Shown: positions 23,489 to 34,780, counted from the first letter of the stretch. The stretch is 64,000 nt of DNA from Austropuccinia psidii (GCA_023105745.1 JALGQZ010000001.1:68652937-68716936), one strand, 5' to 3'. Notes: generated from the sequence alone by a model not told the origin. Program-made: numbers and translations.

Positions 23489-23820
23489 ATCAGTGTTTGC
23501 AAGCAGTCCAAAACTTTATGTTCTTAGGGTATTTAACTTTGACTGTGCCTTTTACAAATTTGTTGTCTGCTGATTTGGGCAATTTACCTTTAGAGGTTAC
23601 AACTGGGTTAATTATAGTAATCTTCCCTGTACAAGTTATCAAGGTTGGTTTACCTTGTATTGATGCAGAGTTTTGTGGTTTCCTACTCCTCTGGGTGGCT
23701 ATTGGTGTCCACCTCTTTGCTGTAATCAGGCCTTCACACTGCCTCTTTCCTTTGCCCTTGCTTCCCTCTGGTTCTCAGGGTGTCACTGGTGTGTTGGCCT
23801 GTGACTGGGTCTCTAGTGGG
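22768..23820 (-). pseudogene. A: ORF1, spliced accessory protein overlapping gag
   Basis: Minus strand. Exon 1 (about 23820-23538) reads TPVTPREPEGSKGKGKR, then SASIQGKPTLITC and KFVKGTVK. The intron 23536-23469 should begin GT but here begins TT (TTAAAT), a donor mutation. The acceptor is ACCTCAG. Exon 2 starts at 23468 (ENLASKGTSQRTEK), has a TAA at 23401-23403 and a stop at 23104-23106, and resumes in the same frame to 22768, ending DPMIQKLLDLVKEVHKNQK. The central block (QLHPLLKDLFQWSMENK, SHWEELGASCQ, FKDLMVITRG) resembles ORF1 of B and D in spacing. Function unknown. The basic, polar composition suggests nucleic-acid binding, but that is a guess. Confidence 0.6.
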
Positions 23821-24420
23821 ATATAGTTTTCTTCCACTTAATCAAAACAGGAAAAAGAGGGCTTAATGTCAGTTAAGACTTCTTAAAATGCTGTTTGCAT
23901 GTCTAAGAATGGCCTCTGGGCATTGTATATTACTACAATCTGTGCTGTATAAGACAGTGTAATTTAATTAACAATTCCGCATCAGAATTACAGCTGTTGG
24001 TACCCTGTTACACTGTTTGGGTACCAGTATCCCCCAAATTGACTTGTGGTTTTCAAGTACAATCTGTATTAAGTGGGTATGTATAAGTGTAATTGAGTCA
24101 ACAATACACTTAACCACACCTCAACCTTTGGTTTGACAGTCAGAGGTGTCCTTATTTAGTCAAAAATACTGGACTTATTGATTGCTGAAGTGTTTTTATA
24201 TGTAAAACACACCAAAAATAAAGGTCTTGTGGTTATTAGCCACGTAGCAAGTACTCTTATAATATGAGTATAAAATGGTATATACACCAATTAACAATAT
24301 AAAATATATAATCTATATATTTTTGGGAAATAATACACCTAAAAAACATAGAAATAATTGCCAGAAAGCCATAAATAAGTGAAAAACTTACTTGTCAGGT
24401 CCAAAAGTTTCAAAAACACA
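23821..24420 (-). other. A: untranslated leader between primer-binding block and ORF1
   Basis: About 600 bp of AT-rich sequence with no convincing reading frame on either strand. By analogy with B and D it may hold an upstream intron, but no clear donor was seen. I see nothing else in it. Confidence 0.5.
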
Positions 24421-24435
24421 GCCAGGCCCCCAAAA
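24421..24435 (-). promoter_or_regulatory. A: primer-binding block
   Basis: Minus-strand TTTTGGGGGCCTGGC directly follows the 5' LTR. The block GGGCCTGGC recurs immediately after the 5' LTRs of B (9446) and D (45437), although the LTRs themselves differ. The primer tRNA is not identified. Confidence 0.6.
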
Positions 24436-25850
24436 TGTCAGGATAAAACTATGATAAAGTGGTAAATAGGCTAGTTACAACTTTAACTATGTTTGTGACA
24501 TGGTTATAAAGATTAAAATAAAGGTTATAATTAAATAAAAAGGGCTTTACTATTGAAAAATAGTGGTGGTGAGCACTGCTGAGAGCCCCGGGTGCAGTCT
24601 TACCAGTTGGATTACTATAATAAGAGCTACAATACTAAAGTTTATAGTATAACCTGATCATTTTTCAAGTGTAAAACCTTTTTTGACAGTTTACTACGTA
24701 GGAATTCAAGAGCAGGATGATGAAAGCTTTTCTGGCTGTGACAAGCCCCCTTTTTATCCTGAAATGGGGTGAAAAGGTGGGTAGACCTTTCCACGTAGAG
24801 GAAGTGAAGATTTTTCACTCTCTAGGACAGGCTTGTGGTTTACAAAAAGGCCTGTATAGCCTGTATTGGGCTCAGATGTGGTTTTGAAACCACATCTGGG
24901 CTGTTTTCACCAATACAGGGTGAAAATGTTCATCTGGGGACAACACAGCCTGATTCTGACGTGTATGATGCTTAGAATGCTGTACAGAACCTGTATGGGA
25001 CCCCTGTATTGAATGAACTATGAGTTATTGAAGTAAAAACAAACTTCTTGGTCAGTTTGACACCTCATAATCATGGTTATGGGATATTATCCCATGACAA
25101 GGCTGTATTGGTCAGAATGTGGGATTATGACCTTAAAACCGCTATAGCTTTGTCAGTTCTTGAGATATCAACCTCAAAATTGAGTCGGTGTGTATCCCTT
25201 TATGTGTTCTACACAATGGTACCTTATTTGGTATGGTTATCATTAAATATGACAAAGTTATCCCATGTACAAGGTTTTTGTACATGTGCGTGTTTTTAGG
25301 AAAATCTGTATTGGGCTTGTTTTCCCTATAGCTTTTGTTCTAGTGGATATATGGAGAAATGGATGCCACCAGCAGATAGCCCTGATTTTTCTCTTTCCAA
25401 AAAGACCCCACTTTAGGTATCTCACACTAAAACTGTAGAAGTTAGATTAGAGGTGAATGTTTTATTCACCCTTATTTGGCCTGAATTTGACCATATCTTC
25501 TGTAATACTGGTGCTAGCTCAGTTTGGTTGGTACCATTAGATAGCCCTGGCTTAGGGCTTCATTTTGCATACCAATTTGATGGGGTTAGGCCTCTTACTC
25601 TGTATTTCAGATGAGAGGTGAAAATTAAGGTTTATGCTCAGCAACAACTTTGAGCAGGAATAACTTTGTTATTCTTTGTCCTATGATTATGGGACTTGTA
25701 TATTTGGAAAGGTGAGTGTTTCCTCTTTCCTTTGATACCTTTTGAGCTGATTTGGCCCAGCTCCATGTTTTGGTGGTATCTTGGCTATACCATTCTTTTA
25801 TGGTATTTGGCTGTCATGCTTGTGCTCTGGTTTTGAGTCACAGCCTGACA
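24436..25850 (-). repeat. A: 5' LTR
   Basis: 1415 bp, pairing with 4517-5930. Ends TGTCAGGATA and CACAGCCTGACA in forward reading. It carries the same four short palindromes. A forward (antisense) reading frame at 25048-25299 matches frames in the LTR copies at 21939-22154 and 29760-30062. It is flanked outside by gag of element C. Confidence 0.93.
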
Positions 25851-26640
25851 AACAGTAAAATTAATGAGATTGAACAATTACTGCACGCCTCACCAAGAAT
25901 ATCTACACCCTGAATCAAAATTAGGGTACAAAAAAATCCAACACACAAGCATTGGATTTGGAAAATTCACGTTGAAACAATTAATTTTCCACTTCTTTCC
26001 CAAGCACTTTTAAAAGAAGTACCAAAACTTAAGGAATGGCCTCACTTCAGTGGTGAAGGAGAATTCGAACACATGGAATTTATTGGAGGTATTGGAATGA
26101 TAAAAGAAGACTTCAAATTACCAGAAACATTTAACACCTTGTTTACCAAATAATCTCATAGATGGCATATCAAATTAAGACAAGCACATGGACACCAAAT
26201 TTAGACTTGGTGGAAAAGCAAAATTATTAATAAATGGGCTAATGATGCTTGGAGAGTTAAAGTGGAAAAAGCCTTTGAATTTTCCAAATTTCATGCTGAA
26301 AAGGACAAATATTTACCATGTTTTTGCCAACAGAAAGACATATCAAGAGCATTATATCCTGAAACATCACAATTTGTGATCCACAGAAATATTCTGAGAC
26401 AATGTTGAGGTGAATTGAAGCAATCTATCAAAAGATGCACTATTGAAGAATCTTTAGCAGAAGATATTATAAATAAATTGTAAGAAGTAACCACCAGAAC
26501 CACAGTTTTTTCTAGTAGGGTCAATCTTAAAACATGGCTTAATACACCTTGGAAAGAACATGGGAAAAAATGCAAACAAAAATTATAATGATAGGAAGTA
26601 TAAATCTGAAGAAGTAATCATAAGGTGCCATATTTGAAGG
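25851..26640 (+). pseudogene. C: gag fragment
   Basis: The start resembles the pre-capsid part of D (SKINEIEQ; compare DKINEANS), followed near 26015 by PKLKEWPHFSGEGEFEHMEF, the hallmark capsid start of this group. It has many stops (for example after NTLFTK near 26150) and frame changes. No zinc knuckle could be read at the expected place near 26620. Clearly a relic of gag. Confidence 0.75.
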
Positions 26641-27955
26641 CAAAAATCAATGAAATTGACATTGAGAAAGAACCTGATGTTTAAAAATATGATTTAAATA
26701 AAGAAAATAAAGATTATAAATCATCAATATTTCTTAATCTTCAAAGGATAAAGAAAATATCAATGTCACATTTTACATTATGGAATCTCATTCCCACTTT
26801 CCATGGCTGAGAAATGGTCAGCTTTGTTTTGAAAAATTCAAGATGCACAACTTATTAAAGCCAAACCAAACAGGGGAAAGGGTTATACAGCTGGAAATTC
26901 CTGTATGAAAGAAGTGGTGATTGATAAAAAATCCAATAAACTTTTACTTGACCCAGTAGCCTTCTGCTCTAGTGTTGAAAATATTTTCTTAAGAATTGTG
27001 TACCAAATTTTGGAGATCAATTATTACCAATTATTGATTCTGATGGCATAAAATTCAACAGTGCAAGTAATTGAATGAAATTATTGGGCATATTTGTAAC
27101 TAATTTCATATTTCCACATATCAATGGAAATTTAAGAATAACTGTTGAATTTGTTATTATGGAAAATTATTCCAGTAACCATTTTGTATTAGGAAATGCT
27201 TATTTAATCATTTATGGCATAGATTTACATAACAAGAAAGACAGATAATTTAGTATTGGGGACAATAAGTGTCAAGAATTTTACTTGTAACCTTTCAGAA
27301 GACAAATTACGCTAAATAAAGTATCACAACTCAACTTAGCGCTGCAGAAACTCAAGTCTGAACAATTAAATGAAGCTGAAGTACGTCTTCATCTTACTGA
27401 TAAACAGGAAAATGAACTCTCTCCCCTTCTATATGACCACAAAGAATAATTTGAATCATATACAGAGCCTTTGGGGGCAATCTTTGGTCAAGAAGCTGAC
27501 TTAATTTTGAGTATTGAAAGGCTTTATCCACCACTCTTAAGAAGGCCTGCATATCCAGCAACCCCAAAATCAAGAGAAGCCCTGGAGCTCCATATTAAAT
27601 AACTTCTGGACCTTGGTGCAAAAAGAAAGATTGGCCACAATGAGGATGTTGACATACCTTCACCAGGCATAGTGGCATGGCATAATGGAAAATGCAGAAT
27701 TTTTGGGAATTTGGAGCTTTCTGAAGACTTGCACTGTCCCAGACAGGTATCCCATGCCAAAATTCCAAATTTCCCTAACTCAAATATTTCAAGAAGTGTA
27801 AATAGGTACTATGGATTCCCTCAAGGTATTCCATCAAAATGTCGTGACACCAAGAGCATGAAAATATTTGAGAATTCCTGTTCATTGTGGCCTGTATTGA
27901 ATATTTGAGGATGCCTTTTGGTATCAAAAATGCACCTTCACACTTCAAAAGGATG
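26641..27955 (+). pseudogene. C: protease and first part of reverse transcriptase
   Basis: Near 26870-27240 the blocks KGYTAGNSC, a degraded active site (LLLDPVAFCSS, where DTGAFC is expected), NSKNRH-like and GNAYLIIYGID mark a dead protease. From about 27390 the pre-RT and RT blocks follow with stops: ERLYPPLLRRPAYPATPKSREALELH, then WHNGKCRIFGNLE, then [17 protein letters not shown] is cut at 27955 by the TRIM. Reading frames in the 27524-27908 region are shadows of this relic. Confidence 0.75.
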
Positions 27956-28072
27956 TGTCACATGGTGGAATGTGATCTATAGCTTGCCAGTATTAACCAG
28001 TTGTTCAACCGGTTTAATAGCCTTTTTGGAAAGAGTTCCCTTTGCTGAGTTCTGGCAGATAGCATTTTGACA
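27956..28072 (+). repeat. TRIM: left terminal repeat
   Basis: 117 bp, TGTCACATGGTGG to ATTTTGACA. Its ends form a short inverted pair (TGTCA/TGACA), normal for an LTR. Confidence 0.88.
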
Positions 28073-28286
28073 ATAAACCAGTTACCAATGTCATGGGTTT
28101 GATTCCGGTTGGAGACAAGAGGTGGTCTCAATCAAACAACTATAAATTGCTGGGTTTTCCGCTCCATTGGCATACAAGCGTTCCTTGTAGGCTCCTCTTG
28201 TGACTAATGTAACTCCATGAGGATGACATGGGTAATACCACCAGTTACATGCACTTCGGGATGCAGTGCTCTAAAACCGGGGGTAC

Positions 28287-28403
28287 TGTCACATGGTGGA
28301 ATGTGATCTATAAGTTGCCAGTATTAACCGCTCTTTCAACCGGCTTAATAGCCTTTTCAGCAAAAGTTCCCTTTTCTGAGGTCTGGCAGACAGCATTGTG
28401 ACA
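28287..28403 (+). repeat. TRIM: right terminal repeat
   Basis: 117 bp, the same length as the left repeat and alignable without gaps. It ends ATTGTGACA and is followed by the duplication GGATA. Confidence 0.88.
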
Positions 28404-29178
28404 GGATAATGAATTAAATCATTCCTGAAGAACTTTCAGAAGGATGTTTAATCATTTACATTGATGATACTATTTTCTGTTCCAAAACTTGGGATTAACA
28501 TATATAAAGATTATCCAGAGTTTTGAGAAAAATTCAATCTGTGAAAAGAAACTTTCTTTGTAGAAATGGCACTTTGGATTTAGAGAACTCTATGCCCTGG
28601 GAGATATAGCATCTGGTATATCCCTTGAAATTGCAAAATCAAGGTTTCAGAATTACTACTGAAACCTATTCCCCCAAAAAAAGTAAATTGAGTCATTCTA
28701 TGGTTTTGAATTATAATACAGCCAGCACATTAGATACATTGCATCCATAGCAAGATCTCTTTAAAATTTTGTGACAAAGACACAGTATTTTAGATGATTC
28801 TTGACAGAGTAAAAGCCTTTGAATCTCTAAGACAAGCCTTAACCACTGCTCCAATCTTACTGATGAAAGACTTCAATATACCCTTTACTCTTTATATTGA
28901 TGCATCAGGGGATGAGATAGGTGCTGCACTTCATCAAGTCCAGATTTTAAATGACAAGACTGTGGCAGGCCCCATATGTTTCATATCTAGGCAGATAAAA
29001 CCAACTGAAGAAAGATATGGGGAAAGTCAAATGGAATGTCTATTCCTTCTCTGTTCCTTGGAAAAACTTAATTACTTCCTTGAAAGATGTGTCTTTGAAG
29101 TTATAACAGATTTTACCACTGTTAAATCACTTCTACACATGAAAACACCTAACAGACATATGCTCAGATGGCAAATAC
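28404..29178 (+). pseudogene. C: end of reverse transcriptase and RNase H (first half)
   Basis: Directly after the TRIM the RT continues with IIPEELSEGCLIIYIDDTIFCS near 28420-28485. The catalytic YIDD box is intact here, unlike in B and D. Stops and indels follow. An open stretch at 28794-29178 has the end of RT ([16 protein letters not shown]) and RNase H ([37 protein letters not shown]). RNase H is cut after RHMLRWQI by the solo LTR. Confidence 0.85.
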
Positions 29179-30565
29179 TATCAGGCTGAGTCTATGAAGG
29201 GGTGATAATAACAGTATTTAAAACCCAAAATATGACTGTCACAAGGATGATAATGAAAAAAAGGTTATAAATAGAATATAAGGTCTTTACTAAACGATTT
29301 GGTGGTGGTGAGCACACTTGAAAGCCCTGGATGCAGCCTTACCAATTGGATAATTATAATAAAGTCTATAATAATTAAGATTATAATTATACCTGATTAA
29401 TAAATAGGTATAGCTTTTTTTGAAAGTTGTACTACATAGGAATCCAAGAGAAGGTTGGGGATTCCTCTTTTGGGCAGAGAAAGGTCCCTTTTTATCCTGA
29501 AATTGGGTTAAAAGGTCCTCTAGACCATTTCACATGGATTAAGTGAAGATTTCTCACCTCAGGGTACTGGCTTGTGGTTTCCACAAGGTCTGAATACTCT
29601 GTATTGGCCTCAGATGTGGTTTTGAAACCACATCTGGGCAGTTTTCACCAATACAGGGTGAACATTTTCATCTGGGGACCACACAGGCCTCTTATGATGT
29701 GTATGACACGTAGAATTCTGTACAGAAGCTTTAAGGGACCCCTGTATTGAAGTATAAAGATGCTTCTTTGTCTGTTTGGAACCTCATATCCAGGTTATGG
29801 GATATTATCCCACAGTAAATGCATATTGGCCCAATTGTTGGATTTTAACCTTCAAACTGTTATATCTTTGTTTGTTTTTGACATATTGAGCTCAAATCTT
29901 TTTCCTTGTGTAACTCTGGATGTGATCTACACAATGGTACCTTATTTGGGGTGGGTAACATTCAATGTGGCAAAGGTATGGCATTTACAATTTTTGTTAT
30001 TCAGACATATGATTTTCTCAATATCTGTATGGAGCTTGTTTGCTACATGCCTTTTTCTCTAGTTGAGATATGAGGAAATGAATGGAACCATCAGTTAGCC
30101 CTGATTGAGCCCTTTTTAAGGACCCCATAATAAGTATCTCACACTAAAACTGTAGAAGCTAGATGAGAGGCAAATATTCTACTCACCCTTATTTGGCCTG
30201 ATTTTGCCATAAGTTATGTAGTTTTGGTGTTAGCTCAATTTAGCTCGTACCATTGGATAGCCCTGAATTGAAACTTCAATTTGAATAGCAATTTTCTGGG
30301 GTTAATCTTCTTCCTCTGGATTTCAGATGAGCAGTTAAAATTAAAGTTTATGCTAAGCAACAACTTTGAGCAGGAATAATTTTGTTATTCTTTGGCCTAT
30401 GATGATGGGACTTGTATATTTGAACAGAGGTTATTTTGGCTTTCTTCTGATACGCTTTAAGCTTTGTTGGCACAGTTCCATGTTTTGATGGTTTTTTTGC
30501 TTTACCATTGGTTCATGGTATTTGGCTGTCCTGCTTGTGCTCTGTAGTTGAGTCACAGGCTGAAA
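29179..30565 (-). mobile_element. Solo A-type LTR inside C's RNase H
   Basis: 1387 bp, same orientation as A's LTRs. The start TATCAGGCTGAG and end GGCTGAAA are the family termini with one mutation each. Perfect 5 bp duplications AATAC flank it (29174-29178 and 30566-30570), and RNase H reads across after removal. It is more divergent from A's LTRs than the copy in gag, yet keeps the CAGATGTGGTTT/AAACCACATCTG palindrome unchanged near 29610. Confidence 0.92.
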
Positions 30566-32301
30566 AATACCCATACAAAAGTATAAAGGTAATATGACCA
30601 TTGTTCATAAATATGGAAATATTCACAAAAATGCATATGGACCAAGAATATAGCCATTACCAAATGAAATTGATAATCCTGCTTATGTACCAGAAGAAGC
30701 TTCCTCATAGCTCCCAATAGAAGGCATCAGTGTCACAGACCTGAGCACCACCTTCTTTGAGGAAGTAAGGAAGAGTTATACTCAAGATAATAATTGTAGC
30801 CTCCTAGGCCGATTAATTACCAAAGACTCTAAAGATAACTCCTTAATACATACCTTAGATTAAATATGGAAGAAATCATATTATGAAGGAAGATTCCTTT
30901 TACTATACCAAATAATTTATCATAGGACTAAGTACACATTTGTAATGACGATTGTAGACAGATCCTTAATAAATCTTTTTCTGCAATGATATCTTAAAAG
31001 ACCCTTGTCAGGAAACCTATCTGAGGACCAAACAAGGGAGAAAGTCAAGACTGGTATATGGTGGCCAATGTGGAAAAAATATTTTACAGAGTATTAGTAA
31101 TCCTGTTACAGATTTCAAAAGGTAAGGAAATCCACTGGTAAAAGACTTGGAAATATGATCAAGATCCAAGAACCCAGCAGACCTTGGAAAATCGTCAATA
31201 TGGATTGGGTAACTGTCCTACCACCAGGGGGTGAGAGAAGCTATAATTCTTGCCTAGTGATTGTTGACAGATTTAGTAAGACTAAAATCTTTCTACCATG
31301 TCACAAAGATGATACAGCCATGGATACAGCTCTTCTGATATGGAATAGAGTATTATCATGGACTGGCATATTCACAAAAATCATTAGTGGAAGGGGTCCC
31401 AAATACACCTCAGCACTATAGACAAACCTACACCAACTATTTGAAAAAAAGTATGATTCTCTACAGCCTACCACCCACAAACTGATGGCCTAGCTGAAAG
31501 AATGATCCAAACTTTGGAAGACATGGTCAGAAAATTATGTGCATATGGCCTGGAATTCAAAGATTGTGATGGATTCACCAATTATTGTTGCACCCTTTGA
31601 CCTGCATTTTAGTTGAAATATAAAAACTCCATTCATTCCAGTACCAATCAAAATCCTGCTATACTACAAAAAGGATGGAATCCCAGACTACCCCAAGGCT
31701 CCTTGAGGAGGGATCTTGCTGAGATACATCCCAAAACTGCTAGCCTCAAAGGATTGCTAGACAATGCTAGAAGTCATGGAGTAAATTGAATGGAGGACTC
31801 ATTTGCATATGCCAAGGACCAATGGGACAAATCACATTCCACTCCAGATGTCAAAGTGGGAGATTTAGTACTTGTATCTACCACTAAATTTAATAAAATC
31901 AATGGATTTTAAAACCTCAAAGACACTTTTTCAGGACCTTTTCTCATTAGGACCCTCATGGAGAAAATGCTGTTGAAGTGGAATTATCTGAGGAACTTAG
32001 TAATAAGCATCCTACATTTCCAGTAAGCTTAATAAAGACTTATAAATCTGTTTATGTTGAAACATTCCCGTTGAGGAAAAAAGATCCCTAGAATATACCA
32101 CCTGTTGAATTACCTGGTTCAAAGAGAATTACCAAATTTCTCAAAGAAAGAAAGTTGATAACTAAGAAAATAAGGGAATACATTTCCAGGTACAGTGGCC
32201 CAACTTGTGAGGATGAATTTCTGGCAGAAAAAGACATACCTGAAGGTTCCAAACCTCTTAGAATGTTTGCAAAAACTATAAATAAAAATATTACAAAGTG
32301 A
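30566..32301 (+). pseudogene. C: end of RNase H, integrase and tail
   Basis: RNase H resumes ([19 protein letters not shown]), followed by a linker and the integrase zinc module (SGNLSEDQTREKVK; second half degraded). The best open part is 31155-31421: MIKIQEPSRPWKIVNMDWVT, then LVIVDRFSKTKIFLPCHKDD, with the first DDE Asp present. The HPQTDGLAERMIQT block follows in another frame. GPF (SGPFLIRTL) and SLIKTYKS mark the C-terminal module. The tail KITKFLKERKL ends at the TGA 32299-32301. Numerous stops and frameshifts. Confidence 0.82.
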
Positions 32302-32313
32302 TATTATTTTTTT

Positions 32314-32325
32314 AGAGGGAGGGAA
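32314..32325 (+). promoter_or_regulatory. C: polypurine tract
   Basis: AGAGGGAGGGAA directly precedes the LTR start TGTGAGCC and is close in form to that of A on the other strand. Confidence 0.75.
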
Positions 32326-34105
32326 TGTGAGCCTTAAAGGTATTTTTATATACCCAAAAGACCACAAATAACAAATAAAGCTATAATTATTAATAAAAGA
32401 AATTCCTTTATATTATGAAAACAAAAAAGATGAAAATTTAAATATAAAACTTATATACAGAATCAAAATTTCAATGATAATTTAAAATTAAAATTGTGAA
32501 AACACATTTTTCCTTGAAAGAATTAAGAAAAAATAAATTTTTAACAAAAATAATAAAATTAAAATATTTTTGGAAAAAAATTGAATAAAAATTATACTCA
32601 CTTTTCATCAAATAAATCAGCTTATGAAAATTATTTAACCATAGGATTTCTCATAAAAATAAGCTGAGGTCACTTTTGGGTGAAATTTCTGTAACTCAAC
32701 TCTAAATAAACTTAAATTGAGTTTTTTGTATTTTATGTACAAAATGTCAAAATCCCCCCAAACCTTAATTTAAATCACATCAAATTTTGTTTTAACAATC
32801 AATATTTGTGCCAAAATTGAGGTGTTGTGTGTAGTTGAGAATTTAGGAGAAATTGAAGTATTTTCAATTCAAATGTCAAAATGTTTGCATATATTACATA
32901 AGTGAACTTTAATATAAATATGAGGTATAAATTATTACAATATTTACCATCAAAACTCAATTGAATTACATATGTAAATTACAGATATAATACCTGATGA
33001 GGAATCAAAGAAAAAATGAATTGGAAATATTCATTCTGGGGGGGAAGGAATCTTGGCTCCAAGGGTGCCAGACTCCCCCAAATTCCTTTCTGACAGGCGT
33101 GAGATGTAAAAATTGATGAAAAGGTCCATCACTTTTGCCCTGCCATTGAGTCACTGGGTCTATGACTCAATTTATGATGAGGCTTTGATACCAACCAGGC
33201 AGGTTTAAACTGTTGTCAAGAGGATAAAGCTACCCTTAAGTTAACACAATATTGGTAAAAACAGTTTTAACTGGTTTTGATGTCTCTTACACACATTCTG
33301 ACGTGTTTTGAAGGCTTAAAAGAAGGTATTACTATAACAATGGCTCATCTAAGGGTCCAAGATGGCTGAAACCAGCCCTTTTTTGGTGTAAACCGGGGTT
33401 CAATGATGCCATAATTGGCTTTTATGTTTTCAGCATATTTTCCACAACTGACAAGAGCAAACTTTACTTTTGGAGTAAGAGAATTGATGGCTATCAAAGA
33501 ATATCTTCTTTGCCCCACTTTTTTCTGCATGTTAGAATCTTTTACTTTTATAATTGGTTTAATCACGTTTAATCACTGCTAAACCAATCAATAAAATATT
33601 ACAACAAACCTTTTCTTATCATTTTATATCTTTAAACCCTGTGAAGAAATCATTATAATCATTTTTCCCCTTGAACCACCCCATAAGTGAATTAAAGCAT
33701 CTTTAATCACTGTTAGCTTTGTCACTTTTGTTGCCAACTTTACTCTGGTAACTTTCGGGCGTGTTTTTCTCTTTTATTTTTTTTTCAAGAACGTTTTTCT
33801 TATATCAATTTCCTGCAGTTCTTTGCTCAAATAATTCCAATTTACATTGCTCTGGAAGCAACTTCTCTTTTACCTTGAAAAATTTCTTGTAAAGTATTTT
33901 TGGATAAATCTTTATTGTTGGTAAAACAATAAATCTTGATATTATTACTGTTTTATACTTATAAAGTTAAAAACAATAAAATCGGCATGTTTCCCCTCAA
34001 AAATCTTGAATCTTAAAACTTTTAATCATATTCTACCTTGCACAAATTTTTGGGACAGGAAAGCTACTTTATTTTTAAATCAAAGTTTCATATTCACACC
34101 TTACA
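32326..34105 (+). repeat. C: 3' LTR
   Basis: About 1780 bp, starting TGTGAGCCTTAAAGG and ending TTTCATATTCACACCTTACA, like the ends of B (CAAATCTTACA) and D (CAAACCTTACA). Sequence directly after it, TAGGGAAAGGGTGGAA, is pol of element G (GKGWNS). No intact partner LTR is in the window. It shares AAAATTGAGGTGTTGTG with F's LTR. Confidence 0.75.
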
Positions 34106-34756
34106 TAGGGAAAGGGTGGAATTCCTTAATACCCGTTGATCACTTGAAGAAAAACCTGCTAGATATCTGCCCCACAGCCAAAGACTTTTATTTTATGTGG
34201 AAGAGGGAATTTAATACAGCTTCAAAAGGAATAGCTGAGGCAAAATAGTACAACAAACAGATGTATGACAGGACCCACATGGAACCAGATTTCAGATAAG
34301 GGGACCAACTATTACTCTCTACTTTGAATTTTGTCAACCTTGAAGGCCAAAGGAAAATGAGACACTCATTTGTTGGACCATTCAGTATTATCAGATTGAT
34401 AGGAAGAATGAAGTGGGGTTCAGACTCACAGAATAATCATCTAGGAAACACCCAGTGTTCCCAATGTGTTTAGTCAAGCCTTAGCACCAAACAGGAGAAA
34501 ATAAGTTCCCCTCCAGAAACAAGAGACACACTTCACAGGAAAAAATGGAAGTAGAGTGCTCCCCTGGCCCAATGAAAAAGATCTTTGAGGCCAGGAATAT
34601 CTAAATAAATGGAAAAGACTATAGATAATATTTAGTCAGATATAAGAACCAAACAGCTGATAAAGATAAATAGTTGGCAGAAGATGCCATTCTAGATGTT
34701 TCCCTTCACCTAAGAAGATTTAGGGCCTTGAGGAGGTCTTAAGAGTCTCATCAATT
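34106..34756 (+). pseudogene. G: A-type integrase C-terminus
   Basis: Plus strand: [18 protein letters not shown], then CPTAKDF, FVGPFSIIRL and a tail ending in an ESHQ-like block. This matches A's integrase at 5955-6560 closely ([19 protein letters not shown] there). Stops are common after 34248. The upstream part of G is missing because C's LTR begins the segment. It is a relic of the A family in the opposite orientation to A. Confidence 0.8.
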
Positions 34757-34780
34757 ATGTGCTTTTTTATACAGAGGGTA

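Larger units (their letters stand above)
4517..25850 (-). mobile_element. Gypsy element A (minus strand), nearly complete but split twice
   Basis: Matching LTRs lie at 4517-5930 (3') and 24436-25850 (5'). Between them, read on the minus strand, are the primer-binding block, ORF1, gag, protease, reverse transcriptase, RNase H and integrase, all in one frame apart from damage. Two later insertions split it: element B at 7524-17793 and a solo LTR at 21238-22674. Joining the pieces across each insertion, minus one duplication copy, keeps the coding order. Outer flanks are AAGTG (4512-4516) and AACAG (25851-25855), matching at only 3 of 5 positions. The left flank is pol of F and the right flank is gag of C, so the outer ends may come from recombination between different copies. 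Confidence 0.9.
27956..28403 (+). mobile_element. TRIM: 448 bp miniature LTR retrotransposon
   Basis: Two 117 bp direct repeats (27956-28072 and 28287-28403) start TGTCACATGG and end GTGACA or TTGACA. They flank a 214 bp interior without coding capacity. A purine-rich ACCGGGGGTAC directly precedes the second repeat, as a polypurine tract should. Target duplications are GGATG (27951-27955) and GGATA (28404-28408), one mismatch, and removing the element restores the RT motif HFKRM-MN. The repeats differ at about 15 of 117 sites by eye, so the insertion is old. The interior contains GGTTTGATTCC, close to a tRNA B box. It must have used proteins of another element. Confidence 0.88.
25851..34105 (+). 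mobile_element. Gypsy element C (plus strand), 5' end missing, heavily decayed
   Basis: It runs from within gag to a complete 3' LTR (32326-34105). Its 5' LTR, leader, ORF1 and N-terminal gag are absent: A's LTR starts immediately left of it. Two insertions lie inside, a TRIM at 27956-28403 in RT and a solo A-type LTR at 29179-30565 in RNase H. Past the 3' LTR, TAGGG leads into pol of element G, so C was inserted in G. Stops and indels are frequent throughout, making C older than B. Confidence 0.85.

Noticed and set aside
28073..28286. A tRNA gene inside the TRIM
   Set aside because: Only a B-box-like match is present. No cloverleaf could be drawn and the T stem has mismatches.
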